Positions 7,562 to 17,715 of a stretch of 32,104 bases of DNA are shown piece by piece (positions within the stretch are counted from its first letter, which is position 1; every line of letters begins with the position of its first letter). Both the position numbers and the translations under genes were made by a program. The notes beneath the pieces were generated by a model. The model saw only the letters and a list, made by a program, of their open reading frames with translations. It was not told the origin of the DNA and made no database searches. Origin of the DNA: Limivivens faecihominis (GTDB lineage Bacteria > Bacillota > Clostridia > Lachnospirales > Lachnospiraceae); the NCBI RefSeq assembly GCF_020686945.1, contig NZ_JAJEPR010000038.1, forward strand, positions 1-32,104. Direction: 5' to 3'.

Positions 7562-8944
7562 ATGGAGAAATATGTGGTTCAATGCTACCAGGGACAGAAG
7601 ATCCGAAGTGTCTGGAAAGAAAGGGAAGGCAGATGGTTTTTCTCTGTTGTTGATGTTCTGCGGGCACTGGAAGTAAGTGCGAATCCCAGCCGGTACTGGA
7701 GCGATTTTAAGCGAAAGCTGCGGCAGAAAACGGAAAAGGAAGAAGCACCTTTCCGCTTTGAGAATATCGTATCGCTGAAACTTCCGGCGGCAGATCAGAA
7801 GAGTTATAAAACGGACATGCTGGATGAAGAAGGCTTAAAAGAGCTGTTTACCATTCTGCATATCAGAAAGGCAGAAGAATTTTTGGACGTTTTTTTTCGT
7901 GCGGAAAAGACAAAGAGAACGAGGGAAGCAGAGGGAAAAGCTGAAAAAAGCGGGTTCTTGCTTCCTCTTCTGAACAGTTCTTTTAAACCCGGCGATGGAA
8001 AAAAGACGGTGGAAAGCTTTTCAGATCCTGACTTTCGAAGGATAGCAGAGGCGGAGCTCTATTATTTTTCCGGTGAAGCGGAAAAATGTGAGGAGATCAC
8101 GGAGACTTATCTGGAAAATGAGAATATTTCCATCCGGCTTTCTGCCTGTCTTATGTATTCCTTTGCTAATTTTACTCTGGGAAATGCAGAGGCGGCCCGG
8201 AATGGATTTTTAAAAATCCAGGAAACGCTGGCGGTTGTTTTGTCAGGGAATGAGAAAAAGGAAATTCAGGCGAACTGTGTCTTTGCCGGCTATATGACCT
8301 GTATTCTGGTACATCTTCCGGCTGATGATCTTCCTCCTTTGCGGGAGTATGTGAAGTATCTGCCCAAAGGACTTCGCGCTTACGCCTCTTATCTGATGGC
8401 GCATGAGCTTTATCTTCAGGAAAACTATGAACGGGCACTGGGGATTCTGGATGCGACTCTTTTTTCACTTAATGAGACCTATCCGATTCCGGAAATCTAT
8501 ATTTACTGCATGGTTGCAATGTGCAAAATCAAACTGAAAGAAACGGAAGAGGCAAAAGAGGCCTTTATGACAGCCTGGGATACGGCAAAATCGGACGGGC
8601 TTCTGGAGGTTTTTATTGAGCATCATGGCCTTCTTCAGGGAGTCATGGAGTCTTGTCTGAAAAAGGCGGAACCGGAGGCTTATAAGGCACTTACGAAAGG
8701 CATCATCAGTTTCAGCCGTGGCTGGATGAAGATGCACAATCAGGAATCGGACTGGGTTGTCACGGATGCACTGACACCGCAGGAATTTGCCATTGCCATG
8801 CTGGCCTGCCGGGACTGGAGCAACCAGGAGATCGCAGACTGTATGGGCCTTTCGGTCAACACTGTGAAACACATCATTTCCGATATTCTTGCTACCCTGC
8901 ATGTGAACAGCAGAAAAGAACTGCTGCAGTTTGTAAATAAGTAA
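7562..8944 (+). CDS. BRO-N domain / LuxR-type helix-turn-helix fusion regulator
   Basis: A 460-residue cytoplasmic protein with no signal peptide or membrane segment. Residues 1-115 look like a BRO-N (phage antirepressor-type) domain: KIRSVWKEREGRWFFSVVDVLRALEVSANPSRYWSDFKRKL, then LKLPAADQKSYKTDMLDEEGLKEL. The middle (about 150-390) is all-helical with TPR-like spacing (LYYFSGEAEKCEEI, ELYLQENYERALGILDATL). Residues 404-460 form a LuxR-type HTH: LTPQEFAIAML, SNQEIADCMGLSVNTVKHII. I placed the start at ATG 7562, after GGAGG at 7548-7552, not at an upstream in-frame start that would lie in repeat sequence. It precedes the giant surface gene by 212 bases with a terminator between, so it is a candidate regulator of that gene. 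The ligand is unknown. Confidence 0.85.
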   Translation: MEKYVVQCYQGQKIRSVWKEREGRWFFSVVDVLRALEVSANPSRYWSDFKRKLRQKTEKEEAPFRFENIVSLKLPAADQKSYKTDMLDEEGLKELFTILHIRKAEEFLDVFFRAEKTKRTREAEGKAEKSGFLLPLLNSSFKPGDGKKTVESFSDPDFRRIAEAELYYFSGEAEKCEEITETYLENENISIRLSACLMYSFANFTLGNAEAARNGFLKIQETLAVVLSGNEKKEIQANCVFAGYMTCILVHLPADDLPPLREYVKYLPKGLRAYASYLMAHELYLQENYERALGILDATLFSLNETYPIPEIYIYCMVAMCKIKLKETEEAKEAFMTAWDTAKSDGLLEVFIEHHGLLQGVMESCLKKAEPEAYKALTKGIISFSRGWMKMHNQESDWVVTDALTPQEFAIAMLACRDWSNQEIADCMGLSVNTVKHIISDILATLHVNSRKELLQFVNK

Positions 8945-9020
8945 AAGACAGAGAAAAGCCGTGATTTTCAGTCTTACGAATATCGTAAAACTGGACCCGT
9001 AAACAAAAGACAAAAAGACC

Positions 9021-9060
9021 AAAAGTGTCTTGCCTGGCAGCCTGGGCAGGGCACTTTTTT
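9021..9060 (+). terminator. Terminator of the BRO-N/LuxR gene
   Basis: AAAAGTGTCTTGCC (9021-9034) pairs over 14 positions, with G-T wobbles, with GGCAGGGCACTTTT (9045-9058), ending in six T. A smaller hairpin TTACGA/TCGTAA lies upstream near 8975-8990. Confidence 0.85.
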
Positions 9061-9098
9061 CTGCTTTCAAGAGGGTTTCTGGTGAGTAAAAAAAACAA

Positions 9099-9104
9099 TA
9101 TAAT
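9099..9104 (+). promoter_or_regulatory. Possible -10 box of the giant surface-protein gene
   Basis: TATAAT lies 52 bases before the start codon and after the upstream terminator. The -35 region at a 17-base spacing (TTTCTG, 9076-9081) is weak, which would fit an activator-dependent promoter. Confidence 0.45.
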
Positions 9105-9156
9105 ATTCTTAAGAACTGTCAGATAATGGAAAAAATCATATGAGGGAGGAAGCAAT

Positions 9157-12100
9157 ATGAAGAAAAAGCAACGGCAATTTCTGGCTATGCTTCTGGTTCT
9201 GGCCATGCTGGTAACGACCATTGGAGGCACAGGAGTGGGCGAAACCTTTGTGCGGGCAGCAGAACTGGAAGAAACAAAGGAAGAAAGCAATAAAAGCGCA
9301 GAGACAGAGACGGAGGAAGATCTCCGCACGATGGAGATGGCTGCGAAAGAGCTGAAAGAACAGGCGCAGCTGGAAACCTGGTCGGACGCGAAGGCTTTTC
9401 TGGAAAAACTTCTGGGTTTAAGTGCCGAAAGCGATGAGCTGGACTCCTGTTTTGACGGGAAAACAGACGAAAATCTTTCCGGGGCAGACTGGCAGGCGCT
9501 CTGCGAAAAGCTCTGGGCGAACCGGGTCTTTTCCGAGGAAGAAGCCGACAGCCTGAATCTGACCGGAGGAGATGCAAATCTTCTCATCATGGCAGAAAAA
9601 GCGGCCGTGACCGGTGCGGAGGCAAAGCACATTTCTGTTGCCGGAGGCGGCAAGGTGAAGCTGAAAGAGACGAAAACAGATTCTATGGGAATTTTCGGCG
9701 GCATCAGAACCGAACTTTCCGGCACCAGTCTGGAAAAGCTGACGCTCTTTAGCGGAGAAGAAGCGGAAGATACCCTCCTTCGCCTTTCTCAGGATACGGA
9801 AGTTCCGGAGATCCAGGTGGATGGCGGAAAAGAAGTGACCATTGAGGGAAATGCTTCCCTGGGCGTGATCCGGGTAACGAAAGCACCGGAAAAACTTACG
9901 GTACGGGCAACTGCTTCTGTGAAAAATGAAAGTCAGGAAGCATTTACGCTTGTGAAGCCTGACGGGAGCGAGATCACGCTCAAAGCCGGGCAGCAGGAGG
10001 AGCTGGTGCTGACCTCTTATCTGGTCACTTTTATGGCAGAAGATGAGGTACTGGAGACTTCTCTCGTAAAACCGGGTGATCCGGTGGAATATCCGGAAGA
10101 ACTGCCGGAAAAAGAAGGTAAGATTTTTACCTCCTGGTATCAGGACGAGGAATTTACGGAGCCGGCCTCTCAGTTTGAGGCTGTAAACGGTCAGCTGACC
10201 TTTTATGCCCGTTATATAAAAGCAGAGGATGCAGTTACGGTCACCTTCGAGACCGCTGGCGGTGATCCTTTAAAACCACTGGCCTTTGCAAAGGGTGAAA
10301 CGCTTCTGACCAAGCCGGTTTCAGAAATTTCCACAAGAAAAGAAGGGTATACCTTTGGCGGCTGGTGCCGTGATGCGGAGTGTACGGAGAGCTTTTCCTA
10401 TACGGAGCCGCTGGAAGAAAACGTGACATTGTATGCATTTTTTACGTCCGATGAACCGGAGATTTCTGAAAAAGACGGAAGCTCTGTGGACCGGAAGGAT
10501 TTCGGCTGGCAGGAAGAGGTGCTTCTTACCGCAGAAGAGGGAATGACGCTGGAGGATGTGGAGGCAGCCATCCGTCTGGAGGCAGGATCCGGTGATCTGG
10601 AGCCGACGGTCAGCGTGAGAGAGACGGCAGACGGTTTTGCTCTTTCCGGAACCTGCTATGAAAAGGATGGGGAGAAAGGCTTTGAGCCCGGTTCCACGGT
10701 GAGTGTGATCGTATCTGACGGTGTGCATTTTGCCGGTTATTCGGAAGACGTGGAGACCATGGTGCTCTATGTATACAAGGAAGAAGTCGAGGTGGTAGAC
10801 TTTTCCGATGAGATCGCCTATGAACTCTGGGATCAGGTGACTTCTTATACACCGGTGGTTTCCTATGAGGATAAGGACCAGAGCGAAAACCTGGATGAAG
10901 AGGTCGACCAGAGAGATTATGACCCCGGTGAGATCGTACTTCAGACCGACAAAGAGTATAAAAAAGAGGATATCGTAGTCTTTTATGACGGTGAGATCGG
11001 CAGAGAGGAGCAGAATATCGAAGCCTACACAGAGGGCTCTTTCGATGGCTACGTTCTTTTTGCAGAGATTCTGACTGCTGAGAAAAAAGAGGATGGGACA
11101 CATCTGACGTTCGGTTACGCGGATCCCGAAGCCTATCTTTCTGATCTGGATGTTCATGTGACGGAAGATGTGGATGTGGATGAGGAACTGAGCGAGGAAG
11201 ATCTGGAGCTCCTTTCATCCAAAATCTCCAGTCAGGTGGAAGAAAATGAGGAACTGAAGGCACAGATGCTGGTAGCTGTCATGAGCTCCAGGGAGACGCA
11301 GAAGCTCCTGGATGAGATGTACGGAGAAGGCGTATATGCACTGGCAGGTATGAATGCGACGCTCCAGCCGCAGCGCCCCACGGTAAAGCTTTCCGTATCC
11401 GGAAGTACGGTGACGGCAAATATCACGGTCGGTGCCAAAGCCACGATCAAAAAGGACGGCAAGATACTGATGACGGTGACACCGAAGCTTGCATTTACCC
11501 AGTCTCTGTCGGTACAGACCAATGTAAACGGCGGAAAGATCTGGCTGGATATGTCTGTAACGCTTCGTTCCACGTCGAAGATCGCCCTTACGATCTCTGC
11601 CACCACCGGAAAGAGTGCCAATGTTTTTGAAAAAGCGGCAGAGAGCATGAAAGAGATCGTAAAACCGGAAGGAATCAAAGAGACGGACGATTACGATGCG
11701 TATGACCAGTCCGTACAGGATCTTATGGATGTGATGCAGTCGGTGGTTTCGACCTCACTGTCCTATAATGATCTCTTTACCGTCCGGCTTCTGACACTGA
11801 AATTCTCCTTCTACGGCATCATCACCCTTGGCGTGGACCTGGATTTCGTGGGTCAGATCGGTATTCTGGCAACCTTCGGTGTGGAGATCGTCATTACAAA
11901 CGGCGAACGCATCGGTTTCAAATACAATTTCCTGAAATTCAAGGGAAGTTCTTACACGCAGAAGCTGGAAAGTAACGTGACTACGAATATTTACCTCATC
12001 GGTAAAGTCGGCGTCCGTCTGGGGCTCCGTCTGACGATCTCAATCACACTCTGCGGCATCGCAAGTGCCTCGGTGATGGGAAGTCTTTATGCCTACGCGG

Positions 12101-15100
12101 AGCTTTCGGGTATGTATTTCTTCACGGCGAATCTTTTATCCGGGGCAAATACCAGCCTGGGAGCACTGAATTTTGAGGTCGGTATTGATGTGAGCGTAGA
12201 CCTTGGCCTTCGGGTAAAACTGATCTTCAAGACCATCAAGAAAAACTGGAATGTTTACAAAGGCCGCTGGCCGCTATGGTCCACTTCGGTATCCAGTAAA
12301 CTCAGCTATATGAATGCGGAAAAACTGGATCAGATGTGGGAAAGCTCCATAGCCAATGCAGATAAGAAAACCGTGTTTGGATTCCAGAATATTCCTATGA
12401 AGACCTGGACACTGATGACCGGTAAATGCCTGGAGAACGAACTCCTCTGTAGTAATAAAGAAGTGAGTCTCAAGATCGAAAATCTTACGGTGAACGGAGA
12501 GAAAGTTCCATCCGGCGATCCGAAAAACAAACTGTTCTCCGTTGGCGATCCTTCCAAAGGGCAGAATCAGGGCATGATCTACATGGATGAAAGCATTGCG
12601 GCAGAGTACATCTGTGAAAAAGCGGAACTGGATGTGGTGCTGACTTATCAGAACAGCAATGCTTCCGCCATGGTGAAAAAACAGGTGCGCCGCTTCCATC
12701 TCTCCAAGCAATGCGCCATTTCCACCACGACACAGAAGGTTCAGGTGAAGCTTTATGACTGGTGTGCCCATGCCTGGGGACTGGAAGCAGCAGCCTGGGA
12801 CAATGCGGTAGTTTACGAGACTTCTTTTGAAGCGTCTCATATGGTGGGAGGTTTAAGCGAGCCGACAGCCACCGGAAAAATGAACCTGAATACGGCGGCA
12901 TCTGCAGCCATAAAAGCTTATCCGGAAATCCAGGGAATGAATTTCAGCTGGCTGGATCCGTCAGGAAGCAGTTCCATGCAGTACAGTGTTCCCAGGATCA
13001 GTAACTTCTGTTATATGACACCGGACAATGGAGTGGTACGCTTCGACGTATTCAAGGAAACAAAAGAGTATGAGGTAACTTATTATCTCTATGTACGCCG
13101 GTTTGAAGGTGACGGCAGCATCAATTATCATGTGAAGCTGACCAATCCTCTGCCGGATACGCAATATGCATTTTCCGTTTACCCGCCGCAGAGTGAAACG
13201 GCTCTGGATTTTGCACCTGAGGAAGACGGAAGCTGGAAGCTTTCTGCAAAGAGATCTGCTTTTAATGGAGAAAAGCAGCCGCTCCTCATGACGGTGGACG
13301 GGGCAGAACCGGTAAAAACAGGCTTTTTCCTCACCGGCCGGGAACAGGAAACGGACGTCCGTTATGAGATCACCCTCGGGGATCCGAAGCTGGAGGTAGA
13401 GCTTGGAGAAGGCATCCGTTCCATGAACTTTGAGGACGGATCCATCGTGACAGAAACAGGCATCCGGCCGGGAACGGAAGTTCGCCTGAAGATCACACTG
13501 GAGGAAGGCTACACCGGTGTGGAAGTGCAGTGCGAAGATCCGGATATCCAGTTCCGGACAGAAGAAGACAACACCGTAGTCTTTTCCATGCCGACGTATG
13601 ATCTGAAGCTACGGCTCCGTTCTTATAAATATCGGACACTGACGTTCCTGTATAATTACGGCTCCTATGGAACCTATAAAACGGTAAGCGTGCGGGAAGA
13701 CGGAAAAACAGAAGAACCACCGGCACCGTTTGTTGACGGTTTGACGTTCCGCGGCTGGAAAGAAAAAGAGGATGGTTCGGGAGACTCCTTTATTTTCGGC
13801 GGAAATCTGGTGACGGATCAGATTCTCTATGCGGACTGGACCTGTGATGTGACGGTCGATTTCGGAGCAGTGAAGGGGCAGGCACTTTATCTGGACGGCG
13901 AAGAGACCAGACAGGTATTCGAAGGAGACGGGGAAGAATACTACCGCTTCACATATTCCACCAGACGGGTGGGAGAAAAAGTCCTGGATATCCTGGTTCC
14001 GGATTACCCCGGTTATGAATTTACCGGCTGGTATACAAATGCGGAAGCAGAAGGCGAGCCGGCAGATACGGAAAACCTGACGCTGACCGGCGGACTGATC
14101 CTTTACGCAGGCTGGATCAAACTGATCCCTGTGACCTTTGAACGGAACGCTCCTGCAGAAAATCCGGAGGAAGGAAGTTATGCAAACACCGTTGTGCAGG
14201 AGGGCGCTCTTCTGACAGAGCTTCCGGAAAATCCGGTGAGAGACCATTATGAGTTTACCGGCTGGTATAAAGACCGGAAAGGAAAAGAAGCGTTTGATCC
14301 GGCAGCAGAGACGATCAGCGAGGAACTGATCCTTTACGCAGGCTGGAAAGCAGTGACCTATTCCATCATCTATGAAATGAACGGAGTGGAAAAACCTGCT
14401 GAGAATCCGGAAAGCTATACGACAGAAGATACCATTATCCTGAAAAATCCGGAGCGGGAAGGCTATGAGTTTACCGGCTGGACCGGAACGGGTCTTACCG
14501 AGGCGGTGAAAACCGTTGAGATTCCGGCTGGTTCTTCTGGAGAGAGGCAGTATACGGCCCATTGGAAGGCCATCACCTACAAGCTTTCTTATAATCTGGT
14601 CCGCGGAACCCTCGCGGAGCCAAATCCGGAGAGCTACACGGTGGAAAGCGATGAGATCACACTGAAAAATCCGGCTCTGGAAAAATATGAATTTACCGGC
14701 TGGATCGGAACCGGTCTTACAGAACCCACGATGGAGGTGAAGATTTCCAGGGGCTCTATGGGAGACAGAAGCTATCAGGCAACCTGGAAGACGGATGATC
14801 CGTCAGAGAAGATTGCGGATATGGCGCTGGAAGCAGTCAGCGGTGGCTTTGAGAGCCGGATTGAGGACCTTCCGGAGCTGGGCGAAGAGGCAGAACTGGA
14901 TGCAAGAGTGCTGGAAGCGGTAAGAGAAGCTTTGCAGAATGCTCTCCATGAGGATGAGCGGATCAGCGCTTATCTGGATGCGATTTCCATGACTGTGGTT
15001 CAGGAAGAAGAGCCGGAGATGGAAGACAGATTCTATCGTTATCTTTATCGTGTCACTGTGACCTACAAAGACGATGCAGGAACCGAGTATGTAAGAGAAA

Positions 15101-17715
15101 ACACCGCTTATGAGGCATGGATCTCCAAAAATCAGCCGGAAGTGACTCTGGCTCCCACAGCGGGCAGTCTTACCTATGGGCAGAGCCTCAAAGACAGCAC
15201 CCTGACCGGAGGCTGCGTAAAATATGGAGAGGTCGAAGTGCCCGGCACCTTCTCCTGGCAGGATGAGACCATCATCCCCTGGGGCGGAGACAACGGAAGT
15301 GTGATTTACTGGGTGATCTTTACACCGGATGAAGAGGCAGCGAAGCTTTATGCTCCCTGCGAAATCGAGGTGTCCGTACAGACCCAGATCGGCGTAAATG
15401 TAGAATTTACCGCTGACTCCAGAGACTATGTCAAAGATAGCACGGCAGCCACAGGAACCTACCGTCTGGTAGATGCAGACCGCGGAATCGTCTATGAAGA
15501 GCTGAAGCTCACCGGCGGTCAGATGGAATTTTCTCAGAACATTCCGGGCAAAGATCTGCAGGTTGTTTTCTATGGTTATCAGCTGGAAAATGATTCAGAT
15601 GGACTCTATGTTCTCCTGAATGAGAGCGCAAAATCCACGGCTGAGATCCGCCGGATCCAGCCGGTACTGGAAACAGCGCCGACTGTAAATGGAACCGTGA
15701 CCGTCGGTACTGCACTGAGAGATGTGGAAGTGACCGGCGGAAGAGCCGTTTACAAAGTCGCAGCCAACGCTTATCAGGAAGCAGCCGGAACCTGGACCTG
15801 GGATGCGCCGGGCTACACGCTTTCCGATTCCGATGAAGGTGAGCAGGAATTTACCCTGACCTTCGTTCCGGAGGATAAGGTCGGTTTCCGAAGTATCACC
15901 GGAATCAAGGTGAAACTGACCGTGACGAAACGGGAAGTAGAGATCCCACTGATTGCTGGCTTAACCTACGATGGAAGCCTGCAGAAACCGGTCGTAAATG
16001 AGACGGCGGACTATAAAGTGACGGAAAACAACGGCGGCATCAGTGCCGGAACCTACACTGTGACACTGCGGCTCAAACATTCGGAATACATGGTCTGGAA
16101 AGAGTCAGGATTAGCTACGGACGGAAGTCAGGCTACGGTGAGCAGCAAGGATCCGGCAGTGGCAGTCGTAAGCTATCAGATCCGGAAGGCCGATCTTACC
16201 GTATCGGCAGATCCCGCCGGAAATGTCATTCAGGTCCAGAAGCTTGGCTATGGACAGGAGCTGACAGAGGGAGAAAAGGAAACGCACACCGTCAACAGAA
16301 AAGTCGTGGATTTCCGCCTCAGCGCCCAGGATATGATCAGTGGCGTCGTTGTTTCCTATGAAAGAAACGGCAGCAGCATTCCCGTCACCGGTAAATGGAA
16401 ATGGATGCTGACAGATGAAACAGGCGAACCCTACAGCCAGCCGCTGCCGGTCGGTAAGCGGCAGATAAAAGCAGAATTCATTCCGGAAGAAAAACAGAGA
16501 GGAAACTTAAATCCTGTGAGCTATAGTTTCCTGGTGGAAGTGGTAATGGCAGTGCCGGATGCGAGCAGTTGTGCGTTTGAGACAATTTATGTCATCGGGA
16601 TTGGTGCACTGAATGTTCCTCTGACGCTGTGTAAGCTGGATCAGCCGCAGCCGGTAAATCCAAACAACGGTAAACCCGTAGACGGAGTCTGGAATTGGGA
16701 AGATCCGGAAATGATTCTGAATAGTCGGAGCTACAATGTGACCTTTACTCCGACGGATAGCAAAAATTATAAGACGGTAAATTCCAGTGCGGAGGTAAAA
16801 GCAAAAGATGCACTACCATTGACCGCGTATGTCAAATACGGCAGTGATGGAACATTCACAGCAAGGACGGCAGTCAGTATTTGGGGAACGACCCGGAAAC
16901 GCAGCATTTTGGTTGGTGTATCGGAACAGGAAAATATGACATTTTCAAAGGTGGAGATCTCGATGGGCAATGAAACTGCAAGCTGCCGGGTAGATGCATC
17001 GGGAAATTACGTCTATACGAATTCTGGTTTTATGACAGTGATCTATCACAGTTCCTTGAAGATCGTGGAGATTGTAATGGAGCGGGCTTTGACAGCAGAA
17101 CCAACGATTGATGTTTACATGACACAAACGACAGGTACACAGTCTTTGGAGGCGGATGAAACGAAAACCGCAGCAGTAAGCACGACATCGAGAAAAGGGA
17201 AAAAGGCAAGAAGAAAACCGGAAAAAACAGCAGAAAGTGAATCCGAAACGGCAGCAGCAGAAACCGAAGCTGTGACGGAACCGCAGACGGAAGCTCCGGA
17301 ACCATCCACCGAAGAAGTGACAGAACCCACAACAGAACCTGTTACGGAGAAGACTACAGAAGCGGGAACGGAAGCGCCGGAGCCGGAAAAACAGACCGAG
17401 ACACCGGCGACGGAAGAAACCACAGAAGCTGCAGAACCGGCTACAGAATCCCAGACTGCGGCACCAGAACCTGCATCGGAGCCATCTACAGAACCCCAGA
17501 CGGAGAAACAGACAGAAACAGCAGCACCGGAGCCGTCCACGGAGCCCCAGACAGAAGCAATCTTACCAGAACCGGCCGCAGAACCAATGACCGAAGCGCC
17601 GGAACCGGCTACGGAAGTGCAGACAGAATTGGCGTCAGAACTGCAGAGCGAATCCCTCCATACAGAAGCAATGAATACCGAAGGGGCTGAAATGCCCCTT
17701 CCGGAGGAAGGATGA
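9157..17715 (+). CDS. Giant secreted multi-repeat protein (InlB B-repeats, Ig-like repeats, acidic T/E/P tail)
   Basis: A 2852-residue exported protein. A signal peptide covers about residues 1-35 (MKKKQRQFLAMLLVLAMLVT ... FVRAAE). InlB B-repeat (Listeria-Bacteroides) units occur at about 287-430 and 1490-1880, with the signature GYxFTGWY ... LYAGW. A beta-rich stretch of alternating hydrophobic residues spans about 730-1045. Four degenerate Ig-like repeats with GTFSW, GTWTW, GKWKW and GVWNW lie at about 2000-2550. The last ~170 residues are a tail of TEAPEP/TEPQTE-type repeats. No catalytic domain is recognised. There is no LPXTG motif, C-terminal membrane segment or SLH domain. The start follows GGGAGGA. 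The stop overlaps the protease start by ATGA. Likely a cell-surface adhesin or structural protein; function is not established. Confidence 0.88.
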   Translation: MKKKQRQFLAMLLVLAMLVTTIGGTGVGETFVRAAELEETKEESNKSAETETEEDLRTMEMAAKELKEQAQLETWSDAKAFLEKLLGLSAESDELDSCFDGKTDENLSGADWQALCEKLWANRVFSEEEADSLNLTGGDANLLIMAEKAAVTGAEAKHISVAGGGKVKLKETKTDSMGIFGGIRTELSGTSLEKLTLFSGEEAEDTLLRLSQDTEVPEIQVDGGKEVTIEGNASLGVIRVTKAPEKLTVRATASVKNESQEAFTLVKPDGSEITLKAGQQEELVLTSYLVTFMAEDEVLETSLVKPGDPVEYPEELPEKEGKIFTSWYQDEEFTEPASQFEAVNGQLTFYARYIKAEDAVTVTFETAGGDPLKPLAFAKGETLLTKPVSEISTRKEGYTFGGWCRDAECTESFSYTEPLEENVTLYAFFTSDEPEISEKDGSSVDRKDFGWQEEVLLTAEEGMTLEDVEAAIRLEAGSGDLEPTVSVRETADGFALSGTCYEKDGEKGFEPGSTVSVIVSDGVHFAGYSEDVETMVLYVYKEEVEVVDFSDEIAYELWDQVTSYTPVVSYEDKDQSENLDEEVDQRDYDPGEIVLQTDKEYKKEDIVVFYDGEIGREEQNIEAYTEGSFDGYVLFAEILTAEKKEDGTHLTFGYADPEAYLSDLDVHVTEDVDVDEELSEEDLELLSSKISSQVEENEELKAQMLVAVMSSRETQKLLDEMYGEGVYALAGMNATLQPQRPTVKLSVSGSTVTANITVGAKATIKKDGKILMTVTPKLAFTQSLSVQTNVNGGKIWLDMSVTLRSTSKIALTISATTGKSANVFEKAAESMKEIVKPEGIKETDDYDAYDQSVQDLMDVMQSVVSTSLSYNDLFTVRLLTLKFSFYGIITLGVDLDFVGQIGILATFGVEIVITNGERIGFKYNFLKFKGSSYTQKLESNVTTNIYLIGKVGVRLGLRLTISITLCGIASASVMGSLYAYAELSGMYFFTANLLSGANTSLGALNFEVGIDVSVDLGLRVKLIFKTIKKNWNVYKGRWPLWSTSVSSKLSYMNAEKLDQMWESSIANADKKTVFGFQNIPMKTWTLMTGKCLENELLCSNKEVSLKIENLTVNGEKVPSGDPKNKLFSVGDPSKGQNQGMIYMDESIAAEYICEKAELDVVLTYQNSNASAMVKKQVRRFHLSKQCAISTTTQKVQVKLYDWCAHAWGLEAAAWDNAVVYETSFEASHMVGGLSEPTATGKMNLNTAASAAIKAYPEIQGMNFSWLDPSGSSSMQYSVPRISNFCYMTPDNGVVRFDVFKETKEYEVTYYLYVRRFEGDGSINYHVKLTNPLPDTQYAFSVYPPQSETALDFAPEEDGSWKLSAKRSAFNGEKQPLLMTVDGAEPVKTGFFLTGREQETDVRYEITLGDPKLEVELGEGIRSMNFEDGSIVTETGIRPGTEVRLKITLEEGYTGVEVQCEDPDIQFRTEEDNTVVFSMPTYDLKLRLRSYKYRTLTFLYNYGSYGTYKTVSVREDGKTEEPPAPFVDGLTFRGWKEKEDGSGDSFIFGGNLVTDQILYADWTCDVTVDFGAVKGQALYLDGEETRQVFEGDGEEYYRFTYSTRRVGEKVLDILVPDYPGYEFTGWYTNAEAEGEPADTENLTLTGGLILYAGWIKLIPVTFERNAPAENPEEGSYANTVVQEGALLTELPENPVRDHYEFTGWYKDRKGKEAFDPAAETISEELILYAGWKAVTYSIIYEMNGVEKPAENPESYTTEDTIILKNPEREGYEFTGWTGTGLTEAVKTVEIPAGSSGERQYTAHWKAITYKLSYNLVRGTLAEPNPESYTVESDEITLKNPALEKYEFTGWIGTGLTEPTMEVKISRGSMGDRSYQATWKTDDPSEKIADMALEAVSGGFESRIEDLPELGEEAELDARVLEAVREALQNALHEDERISAYLDAISMTVVQEEEPEMEDRFYRYLYRVTVTYKDDAGTEYVRENTAYEAWISKNQPEVTLAPTAGSLTYGQSLKDSTLTGGCVKYGEVEVPGTFSWQDETIIPWGGDNGSVIYWVIFTPDEEAAKLYAPCEIEVSVQTQIGVNVEFTADSRDYVKDSTAATGTYRLVDADRGIVYEELKLTGGQMEFSQNIPGKDLQVVFYGYQLENDSDGLYVLLNESAKSTAEIRRIQPVLETAPTVNGTVTVGTALRDVEVTGGRAVYKVAANAYQEAAGTWTWDAPGYTLSDSDEGEQEFTLTFVPEDKVGFRSITGIKVKLTVTKREVEIPLIAGLTYDGSLQKPVVNETADYKVTENNGGISAGTYTVTLRLKHSEYMVWKESGLATDGSQATVSSKDPAVAVVSYQIRKADLTVSADPAGNVIQVQKLGYGQELTEGEKETHTVNRKVVDFRLSAQDMISGVVVSYERNGSSIPVTGKWKWMLTDETGEPYSQPLPVGKRQIKAEFIPEEKQRGNLNPVSYSFLVEVVMAVPDASSCAFETIYVIGIGALNVPLTLCKLDQPQPVNPNNGKPVDGVWNWEDPEMILNSRSYNVTFTPTDSKNYKTVNSSAEVKAKDALPLTAYVKYGSDGTFTARTAVSIWGTTRKRSILVGVSEQENMTFSKVEISMGNETASCRVDASGNYVYTNSGFMTVIYHSSLKIVEIVMERALTAEPTIDVYMTQTTGTQSLEADETKTAAVSTTSRKGKKARRKPEKTAESESETAAAETEAVTEPQTEAPEPSTEEVTEPTTEPVTEKTTEAGTEAPEPEKQTETPATEETTEAAEPATESQTAAPEPASEPSTEPQTEKQTETAAPEPSTEPQTEAILPEPAAEPMTEAPEPATEVQTELASELQSESLHTEAMNTEGAEMPLPEEG

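Noticed and set aside
17697..17712. LPEEG as a sortase sorting motif at the giant protein's end
   Set aside because: The Thr of LPXTG is replaced and there is no hydrophobic segment or charged tail after it.
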